Shown: positions 42,683-51,675 of the stretch, piece after piece
How positions within the stretch are numbered: position 1 is the first letter of the stretch
How the letters are laid out: each line of letters begins with the position of its first letter
NCBI GenBank assembly: GCA_900554695.1
Contig: USHV01000003.1
Location: 1 to 64,000 of the forward strand
Direction: 5' to 3'
DNA length: 64,000 nucleotides
From: an uncultured Prevotella sp.
GTDB lineage: Bacteria; Bacteroidota; Bacteroidia; Bacteroidales; Bacteroidaceae
Translations under genes and position numbers: made by a program
The notes under the pieces: model-generated
Told to the model about the DNA's origin: nothing
Seen by the model: only the letters and a program-made list of their open reading frames with translations
Databases searched by the model: none

Positions 42683-43654
42683 TTATTCATTTACTTTCTG
42701 GAATCTGTAAGTCACGGTGATGGTGTATTCCGAATTACCTTCCAACACGCCATGACCCTCCAGCTTTAATTCCATCTCGTTCATCGAGATGGTGTTCATC
42801 GTTATCGTGTCTATCATGTCTCCGAACATGGTGCACAGCATTTTGTTGCCGTCCATGGAGAATTGTTCTGAGTACGGGAGGTCAAACACCGATCCAAGTT
42901 CCGGTGACTCGTATATTGTAAAAGTGGTGGATCCGTCGAATCCTATCTTCATGTAATTATCGTCGGTGTCCGATGTTATGTCCTTGTCTATGGTGTCCTT
43001 GTACGGATCGCTTCCGTCGAGCGGAATGTAGTCAGCCTCAGCGGTGATGTGGGTCGTCTCCCATTGGCCTTGCAGATAGGTATAGACAGAGCTTACTTCT
43101 CCTGTATCGTCATCGTCTTCTGTGCTGGCGAGCTCGTATCTCTCGAATGTTATCACCTGCGTGAATTCCGTTTTCCCTTCCTCGTCTGTTCCGTTGTCGA
43201 TGAGCGTTAGTGTCATCTTGTCGTCAGACACCATGGTTACAGTGACATAGGTGGTGAAGTCGCCATAGAACATCGGACATGACAGCTTGTCGCCGGACAG
43301 TCTGAATAGTGCTGATATAGGCAGCTCGGGCATGCTTCCGTCTGTGGAACCGGACTCGTACATGGTGCACATTCTTTTGCGGTCGAACCCTATCACACCA
43401 TAGTCCTCGTCGTTTTTCGAGGTGATGTCGCGGTCAACGTAATCGCTGTAGGGCTCACCTCCGTAAGAAGGAACGAAATATTCTTTCTCCATGATGTGAG
43501 TTGTGACCCATTTGCCTTGCAGATACTCAAACAATTTGCTCTCTTCTCCTTCGCCGTCTTCGGTGCATGAGGACATATTGACGATAAGGAACGACAGGCA
43601 CAGGCACCAAAAGAGCATTTTTCCTGTACTTGAAATTAAACCGTTTTTCTTCAT
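42683..43654 (-). CDS. Lipoprotein with two tandem lipocalin-like domains
   Basis: A 323-residue protein. The start at 43654 (MKKNGLISSTGKMLFWCLCL) gives a signal peptide with lipobox MSSC followed by TEDGEGEE, an acidic surface-export signal. The frame is open further to 43795, but a promoter (-7 at 43699-43706) lies inside that extension, which rules it out. The mature protein consists of two homologous halves of about 135 residues. Each begins YLQGKWVTTHI or YLQGQWETTHI and contains a DxDITSxxDxxY block, as in Bacteroidetes lipocalin-like proteins. The duplication looks old because the DNA has diverged. Ligand unknown. Confidence 0.78.
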   Translation of the reverse strand: MKKNGLISSTGKMLFWCLCLSFLIVNMSSCTEDGEGEESKLFEYLQGKWVTTHIMEKEYFVPSYGGEPYSDYVDRDITSKNDEDYGVIGFDRKRMCTMYESGSTDGSMPELPISALFRLSGDKLSCPMFYGDFTTYVTVTMVSDDKMTLTLIDNGTDEEGKTEFTQVITFERYELASTEDDDDTGEVSSVYTYLQGQWETTHITAEADYIPLDGSDPYKDTIDKDITSDTDDNYMKIGFDGSTTFTIYESPELGSVFDLPYSEQFSMDGNKMLCTMFGDMIDTITMNTISMNEMELKLEGHGVLEGNSEYTITVTYRFQKVNE

Positions 43655-44538
43655 AGATAAATTTTTAAATGGTCTTTTCTGATTCCGGGAAAGACTGACA
43701 AAAGTAATTCTTATAATTAAACTATTACAAAGCGTGGAACCGAAATGCCATCCATAGTCTGTTGAAAATAACATCGGAAAAAATACATTCTGCACGACAC
43801 CGGCACTTGTTTACCGTTGTTTACACGGCACTTCTCTGCCGCCGGTTTCCGAAACATTATGATCTGCCTGCATCCAACGCCGCATGTCAGGCATTACGCT
43901 TATGTGTTTTAATATTATGCGCGAAATGACTTTGAGTCTTCTCTTTTCAAGTACAAAAGTAAATAATATTTACTATATTTCATAAAAATTAAAAGATAAA
44001 TATATGTTACAATGCTGTTTTGTTATTAATTTTTATAAAATTAGTACATTTTCCGCTTCTGATTATAAAAATATCGTGTGTTTTCGGTGTTGTTTGTAAC
44101 GGTTTCCCATTATGGATATGTGGCTTTTGAATGTGTTTGAGGCGTGCGGAAACAGGTGTGGAAGGGGGACGTATGTATTTTTTGATATAATGAAGCGTGG
44201 GCCGGAGATGGCTTATATTCTGGTTTGCGAGTAGTTATTTTTAGATACCTGGCGCAGGTACAATAGGACGGAATACGTATGGATATAAAAAATTATAATA
44301 TAAAACAGGTATTGGCGGTATGATGAATGATTTGGGTTTAATCGTTTCTGGTTGCTCAGGATATTCAAAGAACGGCGACAGGAAGTAAATAAACGGATGA
44401 CGAGAGCTGTTGTATAAGATGAAATATAACTGATACTCATTCTTTACATGGAAATATTCTGCGTGGCTGTAATGCGGCAGACGGGCTTTCGGGTGATGTG
44501 AATATCAGTTATATCTCGGTATTTATGCAGTGAAAGAT
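43655..44538. other. Intergenic region, G-rich and T-rich on plus strand
   Basis: Beyond the lipoprotein promoter there is no supported gene in about 830 bp. The stretch 44100-44210 is strongly G>C, as expected right of the candidate origin. A short minus frame at 44213-44440 has no features. Confidence 0.6.
43699..43730 (-). promoter_or_regulatory. Promoter of the two-domain lipoprotein gene
   Basis: On the minus strand TTG (43728-43730), a 21-bp spacer and TACTTTTG (43699-43706). It decides the start codon at 43654. Confidence 0.65.
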
Positions 44539-45306
44539 TTATTTTCTCAGTTCCTCAATCTTCTTTTTCACTTCTTCGCGCTGCACGGGAGATGTGCCGT
44601 ATTCCACCTTGGCTATTTTCCCGTCCTTACCTACCACCACGGTCAAAGGATAGCCTTTGGTGCCTATGTATTTTTTGAACTGCTTGTCGTTTATCAGCGG
44701 AATCCAGTTGAATTTCTGCTGTTCGAGTACCGGTTTGGCTTTTTCGGCGTTCTCGTATGTTGATGAGAAGAACATCACGTCGGGCATCTCGTCCTTCCAT
44801 GTCGAAAGTATAGGCATCTCGGCGCGGCACGGAGCGCAGCCGGTGAACCACAGATTGAGCACCATCACCTTACCTTTGACGTCGGCGTTGGTCCATGTCT
44901 TTCCGTTTATGTCTGTGGCGGTGAACTCAGGAAAAGCGTCGCCCTCTTTCAGCAACGGCGTTTTGGAGGCATTGATGGATATTGTCATGGAGTTATCTTT
45001 CGTCTCTTTGAGTCTTTGCAGCAGTTCGTCAGCGTCTTTCACCTTGTCTTTCGGAATCTCGTATTTAAGTGCTTCCTCTGGCAGTGGTTTTGACAGTGTA
45101 AGGCCCATTGCTTTAGTTCCTGACGATGTGCTCACTATATTTATTTTGGATATAAGATCTTTTGACACCGGTATTTCATTGAAGAAGTGTCCTTCTATTA
45201 TCAATAGTTTTTGTTTTCCGTTCCCGGTCTGCGCGTTGACAGATAAGGACAGGAACATTAATGCCGTGAAAACAAAAAATAACCTTAATGATTTATGTCT
45301 TTTCAT
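44539..45306 (-). CDS. TlpA/ResA-like thiol-disulfide oxidoreductase, exported
   Basis: A 255-residue protein with signal peptide (residues 1-25, ending VNA). Residues about 120-255 form a thioredoxin domain of the TlpA/AhpC-TSA type. It has the redox-active CAPC (C157, C160) in NLWFTGCAPCRAEMP and the cis-Pro segment KGYPLTVVVGKDGKI. Residues 30-115 form a separate N-terminal beta-rich region. It probably reduces or forms disulfides of periplasmic proteins. A -7 box (TAATTTTG on minus, 45330-45337) lies just before the start. Confidence 0.9.
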   Translation of the reverse strand: MKRHKSLRLFFVFTALMFLSLSVNAQTGNGKQKLLIIEGHFFNEIPVSKDLISKINIVSTSSGTKAMGLTLSKPLPEEALKYEIPKDKVKDADELLQRLKETKDNSMTISINASKTPLLKEGDAFPEFTATDINGKTWTNADVKGKVMVLNLWFTGCAPCRAEMPILSTWKDEMPDVMFFSSTYENAEKAKPVLEQQKFNWIPLINDKQFKKYIGTKGYPLTVVVGKDGKIAKVEYGTSPVQREEVKKKIEELRK

Positions 45307-45504
45307 ATTATTGTGATTTTATGATGAAACAAAATTAGACAAATACTATGACGTGGTAAAGGAGGACGGAATCATTTTATTTGTTTTATATAAACATTTG
45401 TTAATATGTGTGTAAAAGATGTGTTATGCAAAGATTTTTAAACGAAAATTCCCGCTCTATTGTGTGAAAGGTAATAATTGGAATACGGTCTATTGACTGG
45501 CAGA

Positions 45505-45559
45505 TCCGGAAAATAGTGTTTCCTCTCTTTGCATTTTCATTTACCATTTATTATTTTTG
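45505..45559 (+). promoter_or_regulatory. Diverged single promoter module before the macrodomain gene
   Basis: From TCCGGAAAATAGTGTTTCC through CATTTACCATTTATTATTTTTG the sequence parallels the 88-bp module at 33890-33946, ending in the -7 box TATTTTTG at 45552-45559. It lies about 50 bp before the ATG at 45611. Confidence 0.55.
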
Positions 45560-45610
45560 TAATAGATAAAGACATTTTTTTTGTATAAGATATAAGCATT
45601 TGAGAATATT

Positions 45611-46129
45611 ATGGAAAACTACGGAAAAAGAATAAGAGTGGTGTCGGGTGACATCACACGACTGGATGTTGACGCCATAGTGAACGCCGCAAACAATTCG
45701 CTTCTTGGCGGTGGCGGAGTAGATGGAGCCATACACAGGGCTGCGGGCAGGGAGCTTATGGCGGAGTGTCGCACGCTCGGAGGATGCCGGACGGGCGAGA
45801 GCAAGATGACGGATGCCTACCGTCTGCCGTGCCGGAAGATAATACATACCGTGGGACCTGTGTGGCATGGTGGCAGACATGGTGAGCCCGAGTTGCTCGC
45901 TTCGTGCTATTCCACGGCACTGAAACTGGCTGAGGACAGCGGTATGCACACTGTTGCCTTTCCGTGTATCAGCACCGGCGTTTACGGTTATCCGCAGGAA
46001 GATGCGGCAAGGATAGCTCTGAAAACCGTGAAGGAGGCCATCGCAGACGGAGCATATACGGGCGACGTGATATTCTGCTGCTTCCTGAAGGAGGATGAGA
46101 GAATTTATAAGGAGCTGCTGGGGGAATAG
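45611..46129 (+). CDS. Macrodomain protein, ADP-ribosyl/O-acetyl-ADP-ribose hydrolase
   Basis: A 172-residue single macrodomain. ADP-ribose-binding motifs are visible: VVSGDITRLDVDAIVNAAN (D14, N25, N28), the GGGGVDGAIHRAAG loop (33-46), and the FPCISTGVYGYP phosphate-binding loop. This is the MacroD/YmdB type, which deacetylates O-acetyl-ADP-ribose or removes mono-ADP-ribose from proteins or nucleic acids. Cytoplasmic. It stands alone, convergent with the YqiA-like gene, without a toxin such as DarT beside it. Confidence 0.92.
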   Translation: MENYGKRIRVVSGDITRLDVDAIVNAANNSLLGGGGVDGAIHRAAGRELMAECRTLGGCRTGESKMTDAYRLPCRKIIHTVGPVWHGGRHGEPELLASCYSTALKLAEDSGMHTVAFPCISTGVYGYPQEDAARIALKTVKEAIADGAYTGDVIFCCFLKEDERIYKELLGE

Positions 46130-46187
46130 AAACAGCGGGGAATGTGATACGGGGAAATGAAGCATCTACGCATCGTCACGCGCCGCT

Positions 46188-46790
46188 TCATTCTCCGCCA
46201 AACTCATCCGCCAGCTTCATTGCCAGCGGAGCATAATATTGTTCCGTTTCTTCCGCCGTAGGTGTGTGCGCTCCGGGGAAGTGAAACGAACGGGTGTAAT
46301 GCTCAAGAAAGAGCGGCTCATAGTGCGCCAGGGTGTCTTTCTCGCCGAAAAGTCCCCATACGCGGTCGCGGTTCTGTTCACTGCATCTGTCCCACTGATG
46401 CTGTTGCAATACGGCAAACTCGTTTATCAATGCCTGGTCTATCACCAGCTCTTGCCGTCCGTCGGCCCGTGGCGACTTATATTGATGCGTGCCACGGCGG
46501 CAGTTCAGAAACTCTGTCATCTCCAGATGAGGATTGCCAAGCAGTGCCGGCATACCGTATTCAGATGCCACCATCTGCGCAAGAAACGCTCCGTTGCTGT
46601 TGCCAACAATCACAGTAGGATGTTCTTCGTGGCAAATGTGGCGTATGAAGTCGAGTGCTTCGTCGGGATGTAACGGCAGGTCTGGAGAAAGTACCTGCGC
46701 CCTTCCCTCAAGATAATGTCTGAGAGCCTGTGCCGGAACGCACGAACCCGATGCGAAAAAGCCGTGGAGGAATAATATCTTTTGTGTCAT
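46188..46790 (-). CDS. YqiA/UPF0227-like alpha/beta hydrolase
   Basis: A 200-residue cytoplasmic alpha/beta hydrolase. The oxyanion-hole motif FLHGFFASGSC is at the N-terminus. The nucleophile Ser lies in VGNSNGAFLAQ (GxSxG-like with Asn), and a plausible Asp (GLFGEKDTLA) and His (FPGAHTPTAEE) complete the triad. This matches the YqiA/YcfP esterase group, which acts on short acyl esters in vitro. It is monocistronic and convergent with the macrodomain gene. Confidence 0.88.
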   Translation of the reverse strand: MTQKILFLHGFFASGSCVPAQALRHYLEGRAQVLSPDLPLHPDEALDFIRHICHEEHPTVIVGNSNGAFLAQMVASEYGMPALLGNPHLEMTEFLNCRRGTHQYKSPRADGRQELVIDQALINEFAVLQQHQWDRCSEQNRDRVWGLFGEKDTLAHYEPLFLEHYTRSFHFPGAHTPTAEETEQYYAPLAMKLADEFGGE

Positions 46791-47411
46791 AATTATAATG
46801 TTTTCATCTATACTTGAATTACGTATGTCTGATATATAGTGTGTTGAAATCAGATATATATAACGATCATAACGCTTTCACCGAAGGTTAAAGATACTGA
46901 TAATAATTGTATTATGCGCAGTTTTTATAAGTATTTTACATAATTCTTAGATTGCGATAAAGGCTTTATTCGGCTGCGATATATGTCTTTTAGCTTGATG
47001 GAAAAGGCAGTATCATATCGTAATATAAGATGTTTGAGTGCTAAAAACGTACTCTTCTATGAACGGGAACAGACTCTTTGAGAAAGTGGAACATACTCTT
47101 TGGAAAGGCGGAAAGGACTTTATATGGCACAGATATTAAGGTAGTACCTCCGAAAAAACAGATAAATCCTTTTTACGGAGCAATGTATGATGCCACGGCA
47201 TATTATCCTGAAAATATTTGAGATAATTGGTGTAAATTGTTTGGGTTTAGGCAAATAATGTGTAATTTTAAACTCTCATTGGCGGTGGCTGTAACTTTAA
47301 ACCATATAAATACGTAGCTTTTGTTTTATAACCTTACTGTTTTGAACAAAGATTTATCATGATTGCCGTCAAGTCGGATGAAGTGAGAAATAATTTATAA
47401 ATTACCTTTAT
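46791..47411. other. Intergenic region with very diverged periodic repeat
   Basis: 46960-47125 contains blocks like CGATAAAGGCTTTATTCGG, and GGAACAGACTCTTTGAGAAAG followed by GGAACATACTCTTTGGAAAGG at 22-bp spacing. These suggest a decayed member of the periodic repeat family. The last 100 bp hold the promoter of the GH2 gene. No gene is supported. Confidence 0.5.
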
Positions 47412-49244
47412 ATGAAAAGAAAACTTATTGCCTGTCTGGCTCTTTTCCTGTTTTCGGGAGTCACGACAGTTGGTGTGAATGCGCAGGACGCGAAGAAGCG
47501 TTTCACCCTCCCCACCCCGTGGACCGAGGAAGCCATGAATGCCGAGACGCCTCTGCCCGAATATCCGCGTCCGCAACTGGTGCGTGCGCAGTGGCTCAAC
47601 CTAAACGGCGAGTGGGACTATATGACTGATCCCGGTGGAGTGTCGCCCGTCAAAGCTTCCGTTCCGCCGTCGTTTACTAAGGGTGTGCGTAAGATACGTG
47701 TACCGTTTCCGCCCGAGTCAGAGCTGTCGGGCATTGCCCACAAGGGCGACTCCTGCCTGTGGTACCGCCGCACTTTCACCGTTCCCAAGGAATGGAAAGG
47801 CAAGCGCGTGATGCTCAATTTCGGAGCTGTGGACCGTCTTTCCACCGTTTTTGTCAACGGTAAGAAGGCAGGCACGCACACAGGTGGCTACGATGCTTTC
47901 AGCTTCGACATCACCGACCTGCTCAAGTCGGGCGACAACGTGCTTGTAGTTGGCGCTTTCGACCCCAACGACGGACGCGCCGCATCGGGCAAAAACGGTC
48001 CGCGCGGCGACTACACTTTCACTTCAGGAATATGGCAGACGGTGTGGATTGAACCCGTTGATAAGCAGTATATATCGCACATAAAGATAATACCCGACGT
48101 GCAGAACAAGCGCCTTGAGGTGACGGCATACGCCGGCGGTGAGGCCCTGAAGGTAGTAGCCGTGGCAAGCACCGGTGGACAGAAGGTGTCTGAAGCCACA
48201 GGAACGGCCGGCAAGACGTTCTATCTCTCAGTGCCTAATCCGCATCTTTGGAGTCCGGACGATCCGTTCCTTTATGACCTCAAGCTGCAGTTGAAGAACA
48301 AACGCGGCAAGGTTGTCGATGAGATAGGCTCTTACTTCGGCATGCGCACCGTAGGTATGAAGAAGATAGACGGCGTGATGCGCCCGACGCTCAACGGCGA
48401 GTTTGTGTTCCATCTCGGTCTGCTCGATCAGGGATATTGGCCCGACGGCATATTCACCGCACCTACAGACGAGGCCCTGCGCTACGACATCGAGCTGGCG
48501 AAGCGCGCCGGATTCAACGTCATACGCAAGCACATAAAGGTTGAACCACAGCGCTGGTATTATCATTGCGACCGCCTCGGCCTCATGGTATGGCAGGACA
48601 TGCCCAACCTCTGGGAGCCCGACGGTGCCGACTCAGTGGCCGTGCGCAAGCAGTTCCGCGCCGAACTGAAGACAATGATCGACCAGCACGTCAATTCGCC
48701 GTCCATCGTCATGTGGGTGCCTTTCAACGAGAACTGGGGCGCATTTGAGGCAACCGACATCACCGACTGGGTGAAACGCTACGACACTCACCGCCTCGTA
48801 AACGGTATGTCCGGCTACAACTACGCTCCCGGCTACCGCAAGGCTTACGGCGATCCGGGCAACGGCGACTTTGTGGACATGCACCATTACGGCAACATTG
48901 AGCCCAACGCAATAGCCAAACCCGACGACAAACGTGCCGCGTCGCTTGGAGAATTCGGCGGCAAGGGTCTGTTCGTCCGCGGTCACATGTGGCCTGTCCG
49001 CAACGACGCCTACGAGATGATGATAAACCGCGACGTGCTCACCGACACCTATGTAATGATGGTCACCGAGCTGGAACAGATGGTGAACTACTTCGGACTG
49101 AGCACCGCCATATACACACAGACCACCGATGTGGAGCACGAGATAAACGGACTGGTGACCTACGACCGCCAGGTGGAGAAGATGAACCTCGACAAAGTGC
49201 GCGAGATAAACACCTCGGTGATTGAGGCTACTAAACGTAAATAA
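47412..49244 (+). CDS. Exported GH2 family glycosidase (beta-galactosidase/beta-glucuronidase-like)
   Basis: A 610-residue enzyme with signal peptide (residues 1-24, ending VNA). It has the GH2 sugar-binding jelly roll (LWYRRTFTVPKEWKGKRVML), an Ig-like domain, and a TIM barrel with acid/base E440 in PFNENWG and nucleophile E514 in SLGEFGG. It is shorter than LacZ (~1020 residues) and close to compact Bacteroidetes GH2 enzymes. The substrate is not readable from sequence. The GH30 gene starts 123 bp downstream, beyond a hairpin at 49247, so they may be separate transcripts. Confidence 0.9.
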   Translation: MKRKLIACLALFLFSGVTTVGVNAQDAKKRFTLPTPWTEEAMNAETPLPEYPRPQLVRAQWLNLNGEWDYMTDPGGVSPVKASVPPSFTKGVRKIRVPFPPESELSGIAHKGDSCLWYRRTFTVPKEWKGKRVMLNFGAVDRLSTVFVNGKKAGTHTGGYDAFSFDITDLLKSGDNVLVVGAFDPNDGRAASGKNGPRGDYTFTSGIWQTVWIEPVDKQYISHIKIIPDVQNKRLEVTAYAGGEALKVVAVASTGGQKVSEATGTAGKTFYLSVPNPHLWSPDDPFLYDLKLQLKNKRGKVVDEIGSYFGMRTVGMKKIDGVMRPTLNGEFVFHLGLLDQGYWPDGIFTAPTDEALRYDIELAKRAGFNVIRKHIKVEPQRWYYHCDRLGLMVWQDMPNLWEPDGADSVAVRKQFRAELKTMIDQHVNSPSIVMWVPFNENWGAFEATDITDWVKRYDTHRLVNGMSGYNYAPGYRKAYGDPGNGDFVDMHHYGNIEPNAIAKPDDKRAASLGEFGGKGLFVRGHMWPVRNDAYEMMINRDVLTDTYVMMVTELEQMVNYFGLSTAIYTQTTDVEHEINGLVTYDRQVEKMNLDKVREINTSVIEATKRK

Positions 49245-49246
49245 AT

Positions 49247-49300
49247 ATATTCCGCGTATGAATGGCCGCCGACGGTGCTCATACGCGGAATATTGTATTA
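49247..49300 (+). terminator. Hairpin after the GH2 gene
   Basis: A perfect 15-bp stem (49247-49261 with 49279-49293) starting 2 bp after the stop codon. The T-tract is weak, so it may be an attenuator or mRNA-protecting hairpin between the two glycosidase genes. Confidence 0.7.
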
Positions 49301-49367
49301 TGTTGTAGCCCACAGTCAGACATTCTGATGTTAAGCATATACGCAAAAATAAAGAGTTAGTTTTAAT

Positions 49368-50813
49368 ATGATTATCCGAAATTTAGTGCTGTTTTCACTG
49401 CTCGCCGCAGGTTCACCGATGTCCGTTCAGGCGGGTAACGACAATCATAAATCCGCGTCCGGTGCACAGACCGTCACCATTGATGCCTCCACACTCTACC
49501 AGACACTCGAGGGTTGGGGCAGTTCTCTGTGCTGGTGGGCGGCTCAGGTGGGCAACTGGGACGAGAAGAAGGTTGACGAGATAGTGGATCTTCTCACCTC
49601 GCCCGATAAGCTAAACATGAACATTTTCCGCTATAACATAGGCGGAGGCGACGATCCTTCGCACCTGGACGGCCACATGCTCAAGGGTAAGGGAAAGCGC
49701 GCGGAGATGGAAGGATTCAAGGCTTCGCCCTCAGCTCCCTACAACTGGAACGCCGACAAGGGCCAGCGCACGCTGCTGCTGAAGATAAAGGAGAAAAGAC
49801 CCGACGCCGTGTTCGAGGCGTTCTCAAACTCGGCGCCCTACTGGATGACCTACAGCGGATGCGCCGCCGGCAACGAAGACCCGCGCAAGGATAACCTGAA
49901 GCCGGAATATTACGAGGCATTCTGCGACTATCTGCTCGATGTCTGCAAGCACTACAAGGACAAGTACGGCATCAGTTTCAAGACCCTCGAACCGTTCAAC
50001 GAGCCTCTCTCAGCCTATTGGAACGCGCTCGGCAGTCAGGAGGGATGCCACTTCGATGCGGAGACTCAGATGACAATAATCCGCATGCTCTATCCCAAGC
50101 TGAAGGCGTCTGGCCTTAAAACCGTCATATCGGCGTCTGATGAGACCAGCCTCGAGCACTTCCTCATAACACAGAAGAAGTACAGAGACGCCGGCGATAT
50201 ATGGGACAAGCTGGGACAACTCAACACACACACCTATTCGGGCACCAACGAGCAGCGCCGGGAAGTGCGCGAGCTCGTGAGCCGGTCAGGCAAACCCTTC
50301 TGGCAGTCGGAGACAGGACCGAGCGGCGGAAGCGGCTTGGAGAGTAACCTGTTGCTCACTCAGAAGCTCTTCGACGACATGCGATACATGCGTCCGCAGG
50401 CATGGCTCGACTGGCAGATTATGGAAGAATGGAACAACGAATGGTGTGTGCTGCGCGGCAACTTCAAGACGCAGGAGTACAACATCATAAAGAACTTCTA
50501 CGTGCGCATGCAGATAACACGCTTCTTCAGACAGGGCTGTACCTTCGTGCGCACCGACTGCGACCAGGCGCTCGCCGCACTGTCGCCCGACGGCCGTCAG
50601 CTCGTCATTGCCATGCTCAACACAAGCGACGGCAGCCGCAGATTCAGTGTGAATGTTGAAGGAGTGAAAAGGAAAATAAAGAAGATGAAGGCGTGGCGCA
50701 CCGGTGCCACGGAAGACTGCGTGCCTACGGATGTAGCCGCACCGGAAGACAATGTTTTTGACTACGAGAGTCCTGCCATGTCGCTCACGACATTTGTCGT
50801 TACGATGAAGTGA
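49368..50813 (+). CDS. Exported GH30 glycosidase, endo-beta-1,6-galactanase-like
   Basis: A 481-residue enzyme with a signal peptide (residues 1-22, ending VQA). TIM barrel plus C-terminal beta-sandwich of GH30, with acid/base E212 in LEPFNEPLSAYW and nucleophile E315 in FWQSETGPSG. The N-terminal LEGWGSSLCWWAAQVG resembles the conserved start of endo-beta-1,6-galactanases (GH30_5), which attack arabinogalactan side chains; this subfamily call is tentative. Together with the GH2 enzyme upstream it could act on a galactan-type glycan. Confidence 0.85.
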   Translation: MIIRNLVLFSLLAAGSPMSVQAGNDNHKSASGAQTVTIDASTLYQTLEGWGSSLCWWAAQVGNWDEKKVDEIVDLLTSPDKLNMNIFRYNIGGGDDPSHLDGHMLKGKGKRAEMEGFKASPSAPYNWNADKGQRTLLLKIKEKRPDAVFEAFSNSAPYWMTYSGCAAGNEDPRKDNLKPEYYEAFCDYLLDVCKHYKDKYGISFKTLEPFNEPLSAYWNALGSQEGCHFDAETQMTIIRMLYPKLKASGLKTVISASDETSLEHFLITQKKYRDAGDIWDKLGQLNTHTYSGTNEQRREVRELVSRSGKPFWQSETGPSGGSGLESNLLLTQKLFDDMRYMRPQAWLDWQIMEEWNNEWCVLRGNFKTQEYNIIKNFYVRMQITRFFRQGCTFVRTDCDQALAALSPDGRQLVIAMLNTSDGSRRFSVNVEGVKRKIKKMKAWRTGATEDCVPTDVAAPEDNVFDYESPAMSLTTFVVTMK

Positions 50814-50850
50814 TTACCTCTGTTTCTTCTGATAATAATGATATATTTAT

Positions 50851-50884
50851 AATGCCGTCTGCGTAAAAACAGGCGGCATTTTCT
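50851..50884 (+). terminator. Terminator after the GH30 gene
   Basis: AATGCCGTCT (50851-50860) pairs with AGGCGGCATT (50871-50880) with one G-U pair, followed by TTCTG. Confidence 0.65.
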
Positions 50885-51603
50885 GTATATGTAGTGTTCA
50901 CAGCGTTGCGCTTGTCTCGGTATGGACGCAATGTTCTGCGTCTTTGCTCACGTATAATATCGGCTTTTCAGAAGAAAACTCAGACGGCGTACTTACTGAT
51001 TTTCTTGATTAAATTTTGACAAAATATTTTCCCGAAAGAGATGTAAAGGAATGTTAAATACGGCATTGTGAGACCTATTTCTGGCTGTATCGCCTTTTGA
51101 TATACCCCATATCATAGTCCGAAAAGATACATTCTGCGTTCTGATATTGCCCATTTCGTGATTCGAAATAGCCCATTTCAGGGTGCGATATGGTGCTTTT
51201 CAGCCTCCGAAATAGGCCATTTCGCAAGCCGAAATGGTGCATATTGCATTGCAGGGAAATGCTCTTTGAACATAAATCATTGATATTCAATAAATTGTAA
51301 AAATCTCTCATATTTCGCGTATTTGCGCCCGATGAAGAGTCCGTCCGCAAATACGCGCTTGTTTTTTGGGGTAGAACAGAAAACTCAAGCGGGAAAACCG
51401 CAGGATGGTGAAAATCTGTAACTGCGCTCTTTTGCCCTGCTTTCGGTTGAAAGCAACGGCGCCGGTATGTGATGGATGCCACTGTCTCCTGTCTCAACCG
51501 GCGCACACGGAATCTCTACTGAGCTGTTTTTCGCTTTTCATATTGCATGAATATACCGTCTGCCGTGGCGCGGTTGTGTGCGCAGTGAGGCATGCAAACG
51601 AAA
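50885..51603. other. Intergenic region containing composite repeat copy 2
   Basis: Holds the element at 50991-51372. Outside it, 51373-51603 contains no recognisable gene; open frames at 51075-51506 and 51405-51656 are artefacts. Confidence 0.65.
50991..51372 (+). repeat. Composite dispersed element, copy 2 (~380 bp)
   Basis: A second copy of the element at 13187-13568, same orientation. The centre has five 22-23-bp units (about 51139-51255), e.g. CGAAATAGGCCATTTCGCAAG and CCGAAATGGTGCATATTGCA. The right-end hairpin pairs 51316-51327 (CGCGTATTTGCG) with 51346-51357. Confidence 0.8.
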
Positions 51604-51634
51604 CGCCCGCCATGATTATGTGTCATGGCGGGCG
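51604..51634 (-). terminator. Strong hairpin terminator after the outer-membrane receptor gene
   Basis: CGCCCGCCATGA (51604-51615) pairs with TCATGGCGGGCG (51623-51634): 12 bp. On the minus strand it follows the stop at 51676 and precedes GTTTCGTTT. Confidence 0.8.
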
Positions 51635-51675
51635 GCGGTTATTGTTATGTTCCTGACTTTATGTGTGCTTATTCG

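Noticed and set aside
45611..46790. Macrodomain and hydrolase genes as a toxin-antitoxin pair
   Set aside because: The genes are convergent, so they cannot form the usual operon, and the hydrolase is of the YqiA esterase type, not an ADP-ribosyltransferase.
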